DNA of 64,000 nt from Acidobacteriota bacterium (lineage in GTDB: Bacteria; Acidobacteriota; Terriglobia; Bryobacterales; Bryobacteraceae). The stretch lies in the NCBI GenBank assembly GCA_014584705.1, contig JACTMJ010000024.1:124001-188000 (forward strand). Direction: 5' to 3'. The notes under the pieces were generated by a model. That model did not search any database and was not told where the DNA came from. It worked only from the letters and a program-made list of their open reading frames with translations. This document shows, in pieces, positions 17,318 to 28,961 of this stretch. Both the position numbers and the translations under genes were made by a program. Within the stretch, counting starts at the first letter, position 1; every line of letters begins with the position of its first letter.

Positions 17318-19378
17318 ATGAGCGATCTAAAGACCACTGATCTGAATTTGCGCGACGAGTTCCCGCCCGTATCCGATGAAGCCTGGCGGGCCGCGGTGGA
17401 TGCTGACCTGAAGGGTGCTGACTTCGACAAGAAGCTGTTGTGGCGCACCTACGAAGACATCGCCGTGCAGCCTTACTATCGCGCGAGCGCGCTGCGGGAC
17501 CGGCACTATCTCGAATCCGCTCCCGGCCAGGCGCCGTGGCATCGCGGACGCTCGGCGTCCGGAAATTCCTGGACGATCCTTCAGGAGATTCTGAATCCCG
17601 ATGCGGCGGAGGCGAACCGCGCGGCACGGCAGGCGATTGAGGACGGCGCGGACGGTGTGTGCTTCACTTCTGAAGCAACGTCCGCCGGTGCGCGGGGCGT
17701 GAATGTGCAAACGCTGGCCCAGATGCGCACGCTCATCCGGGACCTTCCTCTCTACAGCACCGGCCTCCACATTCGTGCCGGAGCGAATGCTCTTCCAATC
17801 CTCGCGAACTTGCTGGCTGCTCTTCGCGCTGGCAAGGCGGATCCTCGAGACGTCCGCGGATCCGTGGATTATGACCCGCTGTGCGTGCTGGCCACCCAGG
17901 GCGAGATTGCGGGTTCGCGCGAAGAGATGTTCTTTGAAGTAGCGAACGTTCTCGAATCTGTGATCGAGGAAATGCCCCGCTTCCGGCCACTCTCCATCCA
18001 GGCGACGCCGCTGCTTGAAGCAGGGGGCAGCGCGGTGCAGGAAGTTGCCTTCACCCTGGCTGCGATTGTGGAGTATCTGAGCGGTTTGCAGGCTCGCGGC
18101 CTTGCCCCCTCCCGGGTCCTGCCCCACATGCAGGTCGATTTCGCGATTGGCTCAACGTACTTCATGGAAATCGCGAAACTGCGCGCGGCAAGAATGCTGA
18201 TCAGCCGCGTTCTCGAAGCATTCCTCGCCGAGGGGGAGGCAGTTCCGCATGTTTGCATCCTCGCGCGAACCGCCGATTTCAATAAGTCCCTTTACGATCC
18301 CCACACCAATCTGCTGCGGTCCACGACGGAGGCCATGTCGGCGGCGATCGGGGGAGCAGACTCCATCCTGGTTGCTCCTTTCGACAAGACATTCCGCGCA
18401 CCGGATGATGATAGCCTGCGCCTCTCCCGCAACATCCAATTGGTTCTGAAACATGAGGCGTACCTTGACAAGGTGGCCGATCCCGCCGCCGGCTCCTATC
18501 TGTTTGAAACCCTCACGGACTCCCTCGCTTCCTCGGCCTGGGCTCTCTTTCAGCGCGTCGAGGATATGGGCGGATTTCTCTCCGCCGCATCCAACGAATT
18601 CCTGAAGGGCGAACTGGATCGCGTGGCCAGCGCCAGAAAACAGGCCGTTGCCAGCCGCAAACAGGTGTTGCTCGGCGTAAACCAGTACCCCAATATCCGG
18701 GAGAAAGCGCTGCCTTCCCTGGATCGCAGTTCTCTCGTGAGCGAGTATCTGCATCACGAGAGGCCGTTCAAGCTGGCGCAGGACTCGATACTGCATTCGA
18801 TTGCCTCCGCGTATGAAGCGGGGAGCGTGTTGAACGATGCGATCACGGCGCTTTCCCAACGCGATCAATTGATCGCCCATCCCATTAAGATCGCGCGAGC
18901 GGCCGAACCCTTTGAGCACATTCGCTTGTTAACCGAGGCAGCCGGGCGGAAGACGGGTTCGGTGCCGACGGTTTTCCTGTTCAAGATGGGCAATGTCGCC
19001 ATGCGGCAGGCCCGGGCCGCATTCGTGACGAACTTTTTCGGCTGCGCGGGCTTCGACATCCGCGACAATTTGGGCTTCGCTTCCGTGGACGAAGCGGTGG
19101 CCGCCGCGACCGCGGCGAAGAGTGACATCGCCGTGCTGTGCAGTTCCGACGACGAATATGTAGAGTTGGCGCGCGAGGCTTGCCCCAAGCTGCGTGCCGC
19201 CATCCCCCATGTGAAAATCGTCGTCGCCGGATTCCCCATGGAAAGTCTCGATGCGCTCAAGGAGTTGGGCGTGGACGATTTCGTGCATGTGCGGACCGTG
19301 GCCCAGGAATCACTCGCCAACTGGCAGTTGCAACTCGGCATGAACGAAGCAGCGGACGCAAGTGAGCTTCGAGCCTAA
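17318..19378 (+). CDS. mutA: methylmalonyl-CoA mutase small (beta, non-catalytic) subunit
   Basis: The 686-residue protein has the two-part architecture of the mutase: a TIM-barrel domain and a C-terminal flavodoxin-like B12-type domain starting near residue 545. The B12 domain lacks the DxHxxG cobalamin-ligand motif at the expected place (the region reads [12 protein letters not shown]), as in the small subunit of heterodimeric mutases, which has lost cofactor binding. The start ATG at 17318 gives [16 protein letters not shown]; a longer frame exists upstream but overlaps little and is not family-like. The mutB start is 13 bases after its stop, consistent with an alpha-beta heterodimer made from one message. 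Confidence 0.93.
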   Translation: MSDLKTTDLNLRDEFPPVSDEAWRAAVDADLKGADFDKKLLWRTYEDIAVQPYYRASALRDRHYLESAPGQAPWHRGRSASGNSWTILQEILNPDAAEANRAARQAIEDGADGVCFTSEATSAGARGVNVQTLAQMRTLIRDLPLYSTGLHIRAGANALPILANLLAALRAGKADPRDVRGSVDYDPLCVLATQGEIAGSREEMFFEVANVLESVIEEMPRFRPLSIQATPLLEAGGSAVQEVAFTLAAIVEYLSGLQARGLAPSRVLPHMQVDFAIGSTYFMEIAKLRAARMLISRVLEAFLAEGEAVPHVCILARTADFNKSLYDPHTNLLRSTTEAMSAAIGGADSILVAPFDKTFRAPDDDSLRLSRNIQLVLKHEAYLDKVADPAAGSYLFETLTDSLASSAWALFQRVEDMGGFLSAASNEFLKGELDRVASARKQAVASRKQVLLGVNQYPNIREKALPSLDRSSLVSEYLHHERPFKLAQDSILHSIASAYEAGSVLNDAITALSQRDQLIAHPIKIARAAEPFEHIRLLTEAAGRKTGSVPTVFLFKMGNVAMRQARAAFVTNFFGCAGFDIRDNLGFASVDEAVAAATAAKSDIAVLCSSDDEYVELAREACPKLRAAIPHVKIVVAGFPMESLDALKELGVDDFVHVRTVAQESLANWQLQLGMNEAADASELRA

Positions 19379-19391
19379 AGGGAGAATGGAC

Positions 19392-21551
<2,160 letters not shown>

Positions 21552-21656
21552 CCAGCAGCCAATCTCCCGTGCTCTGGCCACCAGAGCCAACCAACTTCGC
21601 GGGAACTAGCACCCGGACCGTGCTCCGGGATTTCAGAAGAAAGGGGACGCGATATC

Positions 21657-22787
21657 TTGGATCCGGAACATAGCGCGCTATCCGTGCAACCCGGCATTGA
21701 AGCGCCCCCTTCTGTCTCTCCCTCGCAGGCACAGCGCTTCCGCCAGATGCGGCGGAGCGATCCCTCGCCTGAAGAGTTTGTTGACCGCATCCTCGGCGGA
21801 GACAGGGCCATGCTGAGCCGGGCAATTACGCTGATTGAGAGCCGTCTGCCCAGGCACCAGGAGGCCGCCCAGCGCATTATCGAGGGCTGTCTTCCCCATA
21901 GCGGAGAGTCCTTGCGCATCGGCATCACCGGGGTGCCCGGCGTGGGCAAGAGCACCTTTATCGAAGCGCTGGGAATGCACCTGATCGAGCATCGTGCGCA
22001 GAAGGTGGCGGTGCTGGCGGTGGACCCGAGCAGCCAGTTTTCCGGCGGCAGCATTCTGGGCGACAAGACGAGAATGGAGCGCCTCTCCGCGAATCAGCAG
22101 GCGTTTATCCGGCCATCGCCATCGGGTGGAAGCCTCGGGGGCGTTGCGCGCCGCACCAGGGAAACCATCATCCTCTGCGAAGCGGCCGGCTATCGCAACG
22201 TGCTGATTGAAACGGTGGGTGTGGGCCAATCGGAGATCGCCGTCGCCTCCATGGTGGATTTCTTCCTGCTGCTGATGCTGGCTGGTGCTGGTGATGAATT
22301 GCAGGGCATCAAGCGCGGCATCATCGAGATGGCCGACATGATGGCAATCAACAAGGCCGATGGAAGCAATCTGGCCCGCGCTCGGGCCGCGCAAGCGGAA
22401 TACCGCGCGGCTCTGCGGCTGTTTCCACCAAGCGCTTCGGGCTGGATTCCGCGCGTGCTCACCTGCTCGGCGCAGGAGAACACCGGAATCGCGGAAATCT
22501 GGGACGGCGTTCTCGAGTATCACCGCCTCGCGTCGCGCAATGGCTACTTCGCCGAACGACGCCGGGCCCAACTCGTGGACTGGCTGGAAGCGGCTGTGGA
22601 AACCGGCATTGCCGATGCCTATCAGCAGGACGCTGAGGTTGCCGCGCGGCACGCTACGCTCTTGAACGAGGTCCTGCAGGGGGAGATGTCCCCGTCAAAA
22701 GCCGCCGCTGCGCTCGTGGATTTGTTTTTGGGCAAGCTCCCCCGCTCCGCGCCGCAAGCGGGCGGGAACGGGAAAGAGACGCCGTGA
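21657..22787 (+). CDS. meaB: methylmalonyl-CoA mutase-associated GTPase MeaB
   Basis: MeaB is a G3E-family GTPase that gates adenosylcobalamin loading and protects the mutase from inactivation. The protein shows Walker A GVPGVGKST (92-100), AVDPSSQFSGGSILGDKTRME as the family-specific block, and NKADGSN as the NKxD-type guanine motif. TTG at 21657 is preceded by AAGGGG about ten bases upstream and gives 376 residues. ATG at 21747 would give 346, nearer the family norm, so the start is uncertain. It follows mutB by 105 bases, matching its job. Confidence 0.93.
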   Translation: MDPEHSALSVQPGIEAPPSVSPSQAQRFRQMRRSDPSPEEFVDRILGGDRAMLSRAITLIESRLPRHQEAAQRIIEGCLPHSGESLRIGITGVPGVGKSTFIEALGMHLIEHRAQKVAVLAVDPSSQFSGGSILGDKTRMERLSANQQAFIRPSPSGGSLGGVARRTRETIILCEAAGYRNVLIETVGVGQSEIAVASMVDFFLLLMLAGAGDELQGIKRGIIEMADMMAINKADGSNLARARAAQAEYRAALRLFPPSASGWIPRVLTCSAQENTGIAEIWDGVLEYHRLASRNGYFAERRRAQLVDWLEAAVETGIADAYQQDAEVAARHATLLNEVLQGEMSPSKAAAALVDLFLGKLPRSAPQAGGNGKETP

Positions 22788-22814
22788 CCTTTTTATTTTG
22801 ATAGTGAGGATCCA

Positions 22815-24317
22815 ATGGGTGACCAATACACACGCATGACCGCGCCTGAAGCGGCCGCACTCATCAAGAACGGAGACAACCTCGGATGCAGTGGTTTCAC
22901 TCCATCCGGTTCTCCCAAAGCGATACCGATGGCGCTCGCGGAGCGCGCGGTGATTGACCATCTCCATGACCGCCCGTTTCAGGTGGGCTTGCTGACCGGC
23001 GCATCCACGGGCGCATGGCTCGACGGCGCACTGGCCAAGGCAGATGCAATCAGCTTCCGCACGCCCTACCAGACGAACGACGAACTGAGGCGGCGTATCA
23101 ATGACGGCACGTGTCGCTTCGTCGACATGCACCTTTCCCTTCTCCCGCAGTTCGTTCGCTACGGGTTTCTTGGCAACATCGATTTTGCAATCATCGAGGC
23201 TGCCGACGTCACCGGCAATGGGGAGATCGTGCTCACCTCCGCCGTGGGAGCAGCCCCCACATTCTGCGCAAAGGCCGACAAAATTCTGATCGAGTTGAAT
23301 CGCTTCCATCCGGTGGAACTCCGCGGGATCCACGACATCTTCGAACCGAAGAGTCCGCCTCACCGCCGCGAACTCCCGATCTACAAGGCATCCGACCGCA
23401 TCGGCTCACCCACGATTCAAGTGGACCCGAAGAAGATTGTGGGCGTTGTCGAAACCAACATCGAAGACGATGCGCGCCCGCTCGCGCCCGCTGGCGAGTT
23501 GCACCAGAAAATCGGCCAGAATGTGGCCGAGTTTCTTGCCAACGAGATGAAGGTGGGCCGCATTCCTCCGGGGTTCCTGCCTCTGCAATCCGGTGTCGGC
23601 GAGACTGCCAACGGCATTTTGGGCGCTGTGGGGACTCACCCTGAGATTCCCGCTTTTGAGATGTATACGGAGGTGCTGCAGGATAGCGTCATCGAACTGA
23701 TGCGCGCGGGTAACGTGAAGTTCGCCAGCACGTGTTCGCTCTCCGTGAGCTCGTCCCTGCTCAAGGAAATCTATGCCGATCTCGATAGGTACAAGGAGCG
23801 CATCGTGCTGCGTCCGCAGGAGATTTCCAATAACCCGGAAGCGATCCGGCGTCTGGGCACCATCTCCATGAACTCCGCCATCGAGGTGGACATTTTCGGC
23901 AACGTCAACAGCACGCATGTGATGGGTTCGAAGATGATGAACGGCATCGGCGGCTCCGGCGATTTCACCCGCAATGCCTATATCTCCATCTTCACTTGCC
24001 CATCGACAGCCAAAGGCGGCAAGATCAGCACGATCGTCCCGCAGGTGAGCCATGCCGATCACAGTGAGCACTCCGTTCAGGTCGTCGCTACGGAATGGGG
24101 CGTGGCCGATCTTCGCGGGCGTACACCGGCCGAACGCGCCGAACTGATCGTAAACAATTGCGCGCATCCGGAGTATCGGGAAGAGTTGAAACAGTATCTA
24201 CAGTTGATCAAGGGAGGCCATACCCCTTCGACGATGGCGGCAGCCTATGCCTTCCACGTGCAATTCCTCAAGACCGGAGACATGCGCAAAGTGGAATGGA
24301 AAAAATTCCTCGCCTGA
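22815..24317 (+). CDS. acetyl-CoA hydrolase/transferase family CoA-transferase (probable succinyl-CoA:propionate or acetate)
   Basis: A 500-residue class I CoA-transferase of the Cat1/ScpC/Ach1 type, which swaps CoA between succinate and acetate or propionate through a glutamyl-CoA intermediate. Recognisable features are the N-terminal GCSGFTPSGSPKAIP block, GNGEIVLTSAVG, the catalytic-glutamate region EMYTEVLQDS, and a C-terminal CPSTAKGGKISTIVP block. GAGG lies about six bases before the ATG. Coming after the mutase genes and before a terminator, it would either release propionate from propionyl-CoA or activate propionate using succinyl-CoA. The direction is not deducible. Acyl specificity is inferred from context. 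Confidence 0.88.
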   Translation: MGDQYTRMTAPEAAALIKNGDNLGCSGFTPSGSPKAIPMALAERAVIDHLHDRPFQVGLLTGASTGAWLDGALAKADAISFRTPYQTNDELRRRINDGTCRFVDMHLSLLPQFVRYGFLGNIDFAIIEAADVTGNGEIVLTSAVGAAPTFCAKADKILIELNRFHPVELRGIHDIFEPKSPPHRRELPIYKASDRIGSPTIQVDPKKIVGVVETNIEDDARPLAPAGELHQKIGQNVAEFLANEMKVGRIPPGFLPLQSGVGETANGILGAVGTHPEIPAFEMYTEVLQDSVIELMRAGNVKFASTCSLSVSSSLLKEIYADLDRYKERIVLRPQEISNNPEAIRRLGTISMNSAIEVDIFGNVNSTHVMGSKMMNGIGGSGDFTRNAYISIFTCPSTAKGGKISTIVPQVSHADHSEHSVQVVATEWGVADLRGRTPAERAELIVNNCAHPEYREELKQYLQLIKGGHTPSTMAAAYAFHVQFLKTGDMRKVEWKKFLA

Positions 24318-24343
24318 CGTTCGAATCGTGCGCTAGATCCTTT

Positions 24344-24376
24344 CGGGCCGCAACCGCGTTGCGGCCCGTTCCTTTT
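24344..24376 (+). terminator. rho-independent terminator of the methylmalonyl-CoA module
   Basis: A perfect ten-pair stem, CGGGCCGCAA (24344-24353) with TTGCGGCCCG (24359-24368), has a five-base loop and is followed by TTCCTTTT. It begins 26 bases after the CoA-transferase stop and separates this unit from the convergent gene ending at 24386. Confidence 0.88.
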
Positions 24377-24385
24377 GGCTCTCGC

Positions 24386-25873
24386 TCACTTTGAGTGCTC
24401 CTCGGGTAAGCGCACATAGAGCACAAATCGCCCGTCGAACACCTCTGCCAGTCGCCACTCATCGGTCGCATCCCGCAAGTATCGGTCAAGGCGATGGTTG
24501 TGCGGATCAATGGTAGAGAGATCCACCACGACAGCCTGCACCGCCGCTTTCCCAAGGATCTTCCCGACCTCGCCTGGACTCTCGAAAAGCGGCACGAAGC
24601 GCCGCTCGCGGGGATTCCAGGTAGCCAACAACTTGCTGCCCCGGAGGACAACCCGACTGGGTCGTCGCGGGTCACGGATCGCCAATTCCGCGATCACCGC
24701 GCCTTCAAACGGAGTTGTTCCTGAGACCAATGTAGTCACATCCGGCGGAACTGCACTCGCAATTTCGGCGGGTCCCTTCAATGCCGCTCGCGGCGTGTGC
24801 AGCATTGCCAGCGACAACACGACCGCCGCAAGGAGAGTGCCGACGGTAACACGCCGTGGCCACCCAGCCCGCACACGCATCTCCAGATAGCGAAAGCCGA
24901 ACGCGGCGAGGCACACAAGCCCCGGAGTCAGCAGGATCAGGTGACGATATTCCCACACAGCCACGGAGACCCGCAGCAAGAGGCTCCCCGGCACCATGGC
25001 AACGAATGCCAGCCAGAGGCGGTCCTCCCGGTATTTCCGCCAGCAGACGATACAGCCAAGAATCGCCAGCGCGCAGACTGCCGGCCCAATTGACCACCAG
25101 AAGAACTCTGGCAAGGTGAACAAACGGCCCAACGGATGTGGCGCATGGCCGCCGAACGACCTCACTTTTTGATGGAGGGCGCCCGGGGCGAGGGCATACC
25201 ACGGCCCTGCCATCGCAATCACCAGCGCCGCCGAAAGCCATAGCCACTTCTTCCACACTTCCCCCCAGCACCTCGAAAGCAGGGTCGCCGCCGGCGGAAG
25301 CAAAGCGAGCGCGAGCCCGCTGCCCTTCGTGAGCAATGTCAAGCTGCTCCAAAAACCAAACTGGAGACTGCGGCGGGAGAAGCCGATGACCGCAAGCAAG
25401 GCCATCAGAGTGAGCAGCACCTCCGCCATAAAGACATCCGTACCCCGGCGAACAATCGGCAGAAGCAGCCAGGCCAAACCGCTTCCGAATGCAAGCGGGA
25501 ACGGAAACCAGCGCGCGCAGATCCACGCCGTTACGGCCGCTGTGAAGGAGGAGAGCAAAGCAATCATCACCATCGCCGACGGATAGGATGTCGGCGCAAT
25601 TAGGAACCAGACTCCCTCCACGGTCGCGAGCAGGGGCGGGAAATGGCCGAGAGCGATCCTTGGATAGTGCTGATAGTAGCGTTCAGCGTAGCGGAGCGGG
25701 TGTTCACCGAGGCCCGATGTGAGATAGTCGTGAACCATCAGGCCGTTCAGAAAGTGGGAAGCTTCATCCGGCTCGTTGGTCCAGGAACCATCGAACACGC
25801 CGCTCGACCACTGCATGGCGATAGCCAGGGCAGCATAGAGCAAGCAGCACAGCATTACCCGCGATCGATCCAT
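24386..25873 (-). CDS. GT39/ArnT-like membrane glycosyltransferase
   Basis: This 495-residue protein has about ten to twelve hydrophobic segments and the first-loop acidic motif NEPDEASH (near residue 32), typical of the GT-C fold in which an Asp/Glu acts on lipid-linked sugar. The C-terminal 120 residues are soluble, as in PMT/ArnT relatives. ATG at 25873 (MDRSRVML) is chosen because the longer upstream frame adds a charged, non-membrane tail. It ends convergently with the methylmalonyl-CoA terminator and is the last gene of a minus-strand row with the GH9-GH18 enzyme. Donor and acceptor unknown. Confidence 0.75.
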   Translation of the reverse strand: MDRSRVMLCCLLYAALAIAMQWSSGVFDGSWTNEPDEASHFLNGLMVHDYLTSGLGEHPLRYAERYYQHYPRIALGHFPPLLATVEGVWFLIAPTSYPSAMVMIALLSSFTAAVTAWICARWFPFPLAFGSGLAWLLLPIVRRGTDVFMAEVLLTLMALLAVIGFSRRSLQFGFWSSLTLLTKGSGLALALLPPAATLLSRCWGEVWKKWLWLSAALVIAMAGPWYALAPGALHQKVRSFGGHAPHPLGRLFTLPEFFWWSIGPAVCALAILGCIVCWRKYREDRLWLAFVAMVPGSLLLRVSVAVWEYRHLILLTPGLVCLAAFGFRYLEMRVRAGWPRRVTVGTLLAAVVLSLAMLHTPRAALKGPAEIASAVPPDVTTLVSGTTPFEGAVIAELAIRDPRRPSRVVLRGSKLLATWNPRERRFVPLFESPGEVGKILGKAAVQAVVVDLSTIDPHNHRLDRYLRDATDEWRLAEVFDGRFVLYVRLPEEHSK

Positions 25874-25991
25874 CGTTACGTTCGTTCGACCCCAGATCCG
25901 GTTCCGTCCGGCTCTTCGCGAGTATACATGCTTCCCCTCCCTCGCCGTCGCTCGCGTCCTGGAGCACCGCATCGGGCGGGTCCGTCCCGGT

Positions 25992-28880
25992 CTACTTCAA
26001 GCCTTTGTTGATCGCATCGAGCAGTTTGTTTTCCGGGTCGGCACTGTATTCCCAAAACATCATGCCGCCCAAGCGTCGCTCCTTCACATACTGCGCTTTG
26101 AACTGGATGGATTGCTCATCTTCGTAGGAGACGAACAACTGCCTTTCGGCATTGTAGAGGTACGGCGCTTTCGAAATATCGTCCCAATACCGGACGAAGC
26201 CATCCTTATTTTCGAGTCTCGTCTTGATGCCTTGGAATGAGCCGCCCAGCCGCTCCCGTGCTTCACTCGCAGGCTGGTACAGGCCGTGATTCGTCGCCGG
26301 TACCGAAGCCCACGCCCGTCCGTAGAAGGGAACACCCAATACGATTTTCTCCGCGGGCACGCCCGCCGCGAGGAACTGTGTCACGGCGGTCGCGGCCGAG
26401 AGTCGTTTCGGGTTTGCTGGGTGCGTGAATAGTGGCGCGTGATGCGCGGCCACCGGTTCAGAGCCCACGAACTGGTCATACGCCATCAGGTTCACGTAAT
26501 CGAGCGATGCAGCCACCTTGCTCATCTCGGTGTGCTCAATCCACGCGGGGGCGGCCTGCGCTGCAATCGTGAGCAGGTAGCGCTTCCCCCTCGCTCTGCC
26601 GGCCTCATCCAGAGCCGACCGCAGGTCCGCCATCAGCGCTGTAAAGTTCTCCTTGTCTTCCGGACGATTCACGTTGTTGTTGCCCTTCTGGCCCGGGAAT
26701 TCCCAATCCACATCCAGCCCGTCGAGTTGATGACGCTCCACGAACGCCACCGCGCTCGCAACGAACTTCTTTCGGGATTCCGCCGTAAGGGCGACGTCGG
26801 AAAAATCGTTGGACCACGTCCATCCCCCCACGGAGATCAGCAACTTCAGTTTCGGGTTCCTCTCCTTCAGGCCGTTCAGTACGCGCATCGTCTGCGCATC
26901 GTTCTCGAAGCCCTCCACCATCTCGCCATTCCGGATATTCGCAAACGCGTAGTTGATATGAGTTAGCTTTTCAGCGGCGATCGTACCCGGGTCCGGGATC
27001 CTCCCTCTCGTGAATATGTAACCGATAATCGCCTTCTCCGCCGGTGCGGCCGCGGTCTGTCCGGAAGCGACCGCCAGCATGTACCAGGCGGCATGAGGCA
27101 GCCATTGTTCTCCCCAGCGCCAATCGGAATCAACGCCCGTCTGCTCATAGGGCACCTGAAAGTCGATGCCTTCATCGTCGTCGAGTCCGCCGGTAATCCC
27201 ATTGCAGATGCCGCCCGGCGCGCTCTTGTATTCCCAACTGGAAAAGAACCGGTATTCGGGGTTATTGCGGCCCGTCCCGGTGAGCATGCTGGCATCGTAA
27301 GGGTTGAGCCCCAGTATCCAGTTCAACTGGTCGGTAGCATAGCTCTGCAGTGCGGTTTGGAAGGCAGGGTCATCGCCGTAGAGAGGAATCGCCAGCCTCG
27401 CCGCGGTGGCAAGCGAACTCAAACGGGCATTCTCTCCCTGCCACCACCATCCCGTCTCCGTGTCGTGCGGAAAGAAGAACGCAGCGCGCCTCTCCCCGTT
27501 CTTGCTCTGCACGTACTGCCGCGCCAGGCCGAAGGGGTTCGTGCTCTCGCCAGTCACCCAAAGTTCAAACTGCAAAGACCGGCGGACCACCTCGCGAATT
27601 CGATTCTGCATGGCAGGGTCGGCCAGTTCGTAGTAGCCGAGCAATGCCACCACAGGCGCGCCGGCGTCCGACGGATGGAAGAAGGGCCGGTCCCGGTCGT
27701 CCGCCCGCCAATAGTCCCGCAATCCGTTGGCCGTCACCAATCGCGCCAGCAGGCTCTCGGCACGACGCTGCGCCGCCGCCGCATACACGGGCTTCTTCGT
27801 CGTGCGAGCCAGTTCGGACGCGGCCACCAGCGCACAGTAGTCGTCGACGATATTTTCCTTCCCGTCGTTGGTCAGTTCCGCATTGTGCGCTTCGAGAAAG
27901 GCGAAGGCATCCTCGGCGGCTTTCAGGTAAGCGGTCTGGCTGAAATCTCCGCTTTGCGGAGCGCGGGCCGCAATCGCCAGCGCCGCAATCGCAAATCCGC
28001 CACCACCCCGGTAGCCCACCTCAAACTCGTGCGGAAGTTCGGCGGTGCCGCTCGCCGGTTTGGAGGCACCGGGCCCCATCGGCTTCAGCATGGGACGCCC
28101 GATACGCCGGTCTTCTGGCCGCTTCTCCGGACTCTTGTCATAAATGTGCGCGTAAAACGATCCTTCCGGTGCCTTGATGCGCACCAGGAAGTCGGCCCCG
28201 TAAGCCGTCTCGTCCAGTAGTCGCCGCCGAATCTGCGCGAAATTGGGTTCCTTCCGCGCATCCAGAATCTCTCTCGCCTTGCCGAGACTATATGCCACCA
28301 GCGGAACTTGCTGGGTATTGAAATAGCTGGTGAAATCGAGTTGCGAGAGGTGGATCCCGTAATCTCCGCTCGCGTCATACCAGCCGCCCCGGGCGTCAAT
28401 CGGCTTTCGGTTTGAGCCGCTAAACGCAATCTGCCGATCGGCCCTATCGATCGCACCGGTCGTACGGACAGACTTAAAGTAATAGGTCAAGTCTGAAAGC
28501 GTACCTCGTTCCAAAATCTCGCTTTGGAGACGAAATGGCATCGACTTTATGAGTGTATTGTCACCTTCATTCCGGCACTCGATGGTGTAGTCACCACCTG
28601 TCTCCAGCCCCGTAAAGTTCAGCGTCCAGAACTTCCAGTCTTTCCACTTATTGACGGTGGATCCGGCGTCGGTGTCCGCTTCGAAGGCGGTAGCGCCGGA
28701 CGGATACGCGCGCACGGTGCACCGCTGGAACTGGTCACTCGCGGATCCGCGAATCACGGCGCGCTTCGGCCCAAAGGAATCGTAGCCGAGATGATTGGTG
28801 AGAATTCTGGCCGGTTCAGACCCGGCCGAGCCTAGGGAGAACGTGAGGGCGATAAGCGAAAGAAGAGTATCGCGTCGCAT
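25992..28880 (-). CDS. secreted two-domain glycoside hydrolase: GH9 followed by GH18
   Basis: The 962-residue protein begins with a signal peptide (MRRDTLLSLIALTFS, cleavage near residue 20). Residues 22-115 form a cellulase-type Ig-like N-terminal domain with the 'NHLGYD' opening. Residues 125-590 are GH9: WYDASGDY (167-174) matches the W-x-DAGDY nucleophile/base motif, and WRWGEQW near the end may hold the acid Glu. Residues 617-962 are GH18, with SVGGWTWS and the catalytic DGLDVDWEF near residue 724. GH9 with an Ig domain includes exo-glucosaminidases as well as cellulases; joined to a chitinase-type GH18, chitin or chitosan breakdown is the likeliest job. Substrate is inferred. Confidence 0.88.
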   Translation of the reverse strand: MRRDTLLSLIALTFSLGSAGSEPARILTNHLGYDSFGPKRAVIRGSASDQFQRCTVRAYPSGATAFEADTDAGSTVNKWKDWKFWTLNFTGLETGGDYTIECRNEGDNTLIKSMPFRLQSEILERGTLSDLTYYFKSVRTTGAIDRADRQIAFSGSNRKPIDARGGWYDASGDYGIHLSQLDFTSYFNTQQVPLVAYSLGKAREILDARKEPNFAQIRRRLLDETAYGADFLVRIKAPEGSFYAHIYDKSPEKRPEDRRIGRPMLKPMGPGASKPASGTAELPHEFEVGYRGGGGFAIAALAIAARAPQSGDFSQTAYLKAAEDAFAFLEAHNAELTNDGKENIVDDYCALVAASELARTTKKPVYAAAAQRRAESLLARLVTANGLRDYWRADDRDRPFFHPSDAGAPVVALLGYYELADPAMQNRIREVVRRSLQFELWVTGESTNPFGLARQYVQSKNGERRAAFFFPHDTETGWWWQGENARLSSLATAARLAIPLYGDDPAFQTALQSYATDQLNWILGLNPYDASMLTGTGRNNPEYRFFSSWEYKSAPGGICNGITGGLDDDEGIDFQVPYEQTGVDSDWRWGEQWLPHAAWYMLAVASGQTAAAPAEKAIIGYIFTRGRIPDPGTIAAEKLTHINYAFANIRNGEMVEGFENDAQTMRVLNGLKERNPKLKLLISVGGWTWSNDFSDVALTAESRKKFVASAVAFVERHQLDGLDVDWEFPGQKGNNNVNRPEDKENFTALMADLRSALDEAGRARGKRYLLTIAAQAAPAWIEHTEMSKVAASLDYVNLMAYDQFVGSEPVAAHHAPLFTHPANPKRLSAATAVTQFLAAGVPAEKIVLGVPFYGRAWASVPATNHGLYQPASEARERLGGSFQGIKTRLENKDGFVRYWDDISKAPYLYNAERQLFVSYEDEQSIQFKAQYVKERRLGGMMFWEYSADPENKLLDAINKGLK

Positions 28881-28961
28881 TGTGTTTCCCGTAGCCTATC
28901 ACCGGAAACGCTCGGTGGCGATGGGAGCCGCGGACCTCGCGCAGCCCTCGTCTCGATACGG

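Noticed and set aside
27093..28220. 375-codon open frame on the plus strand within the GH9-GH18 gene
   Set aside because: It overlaps a gene with intact GH9 and GH18 motifs and its translation lacks domain character.
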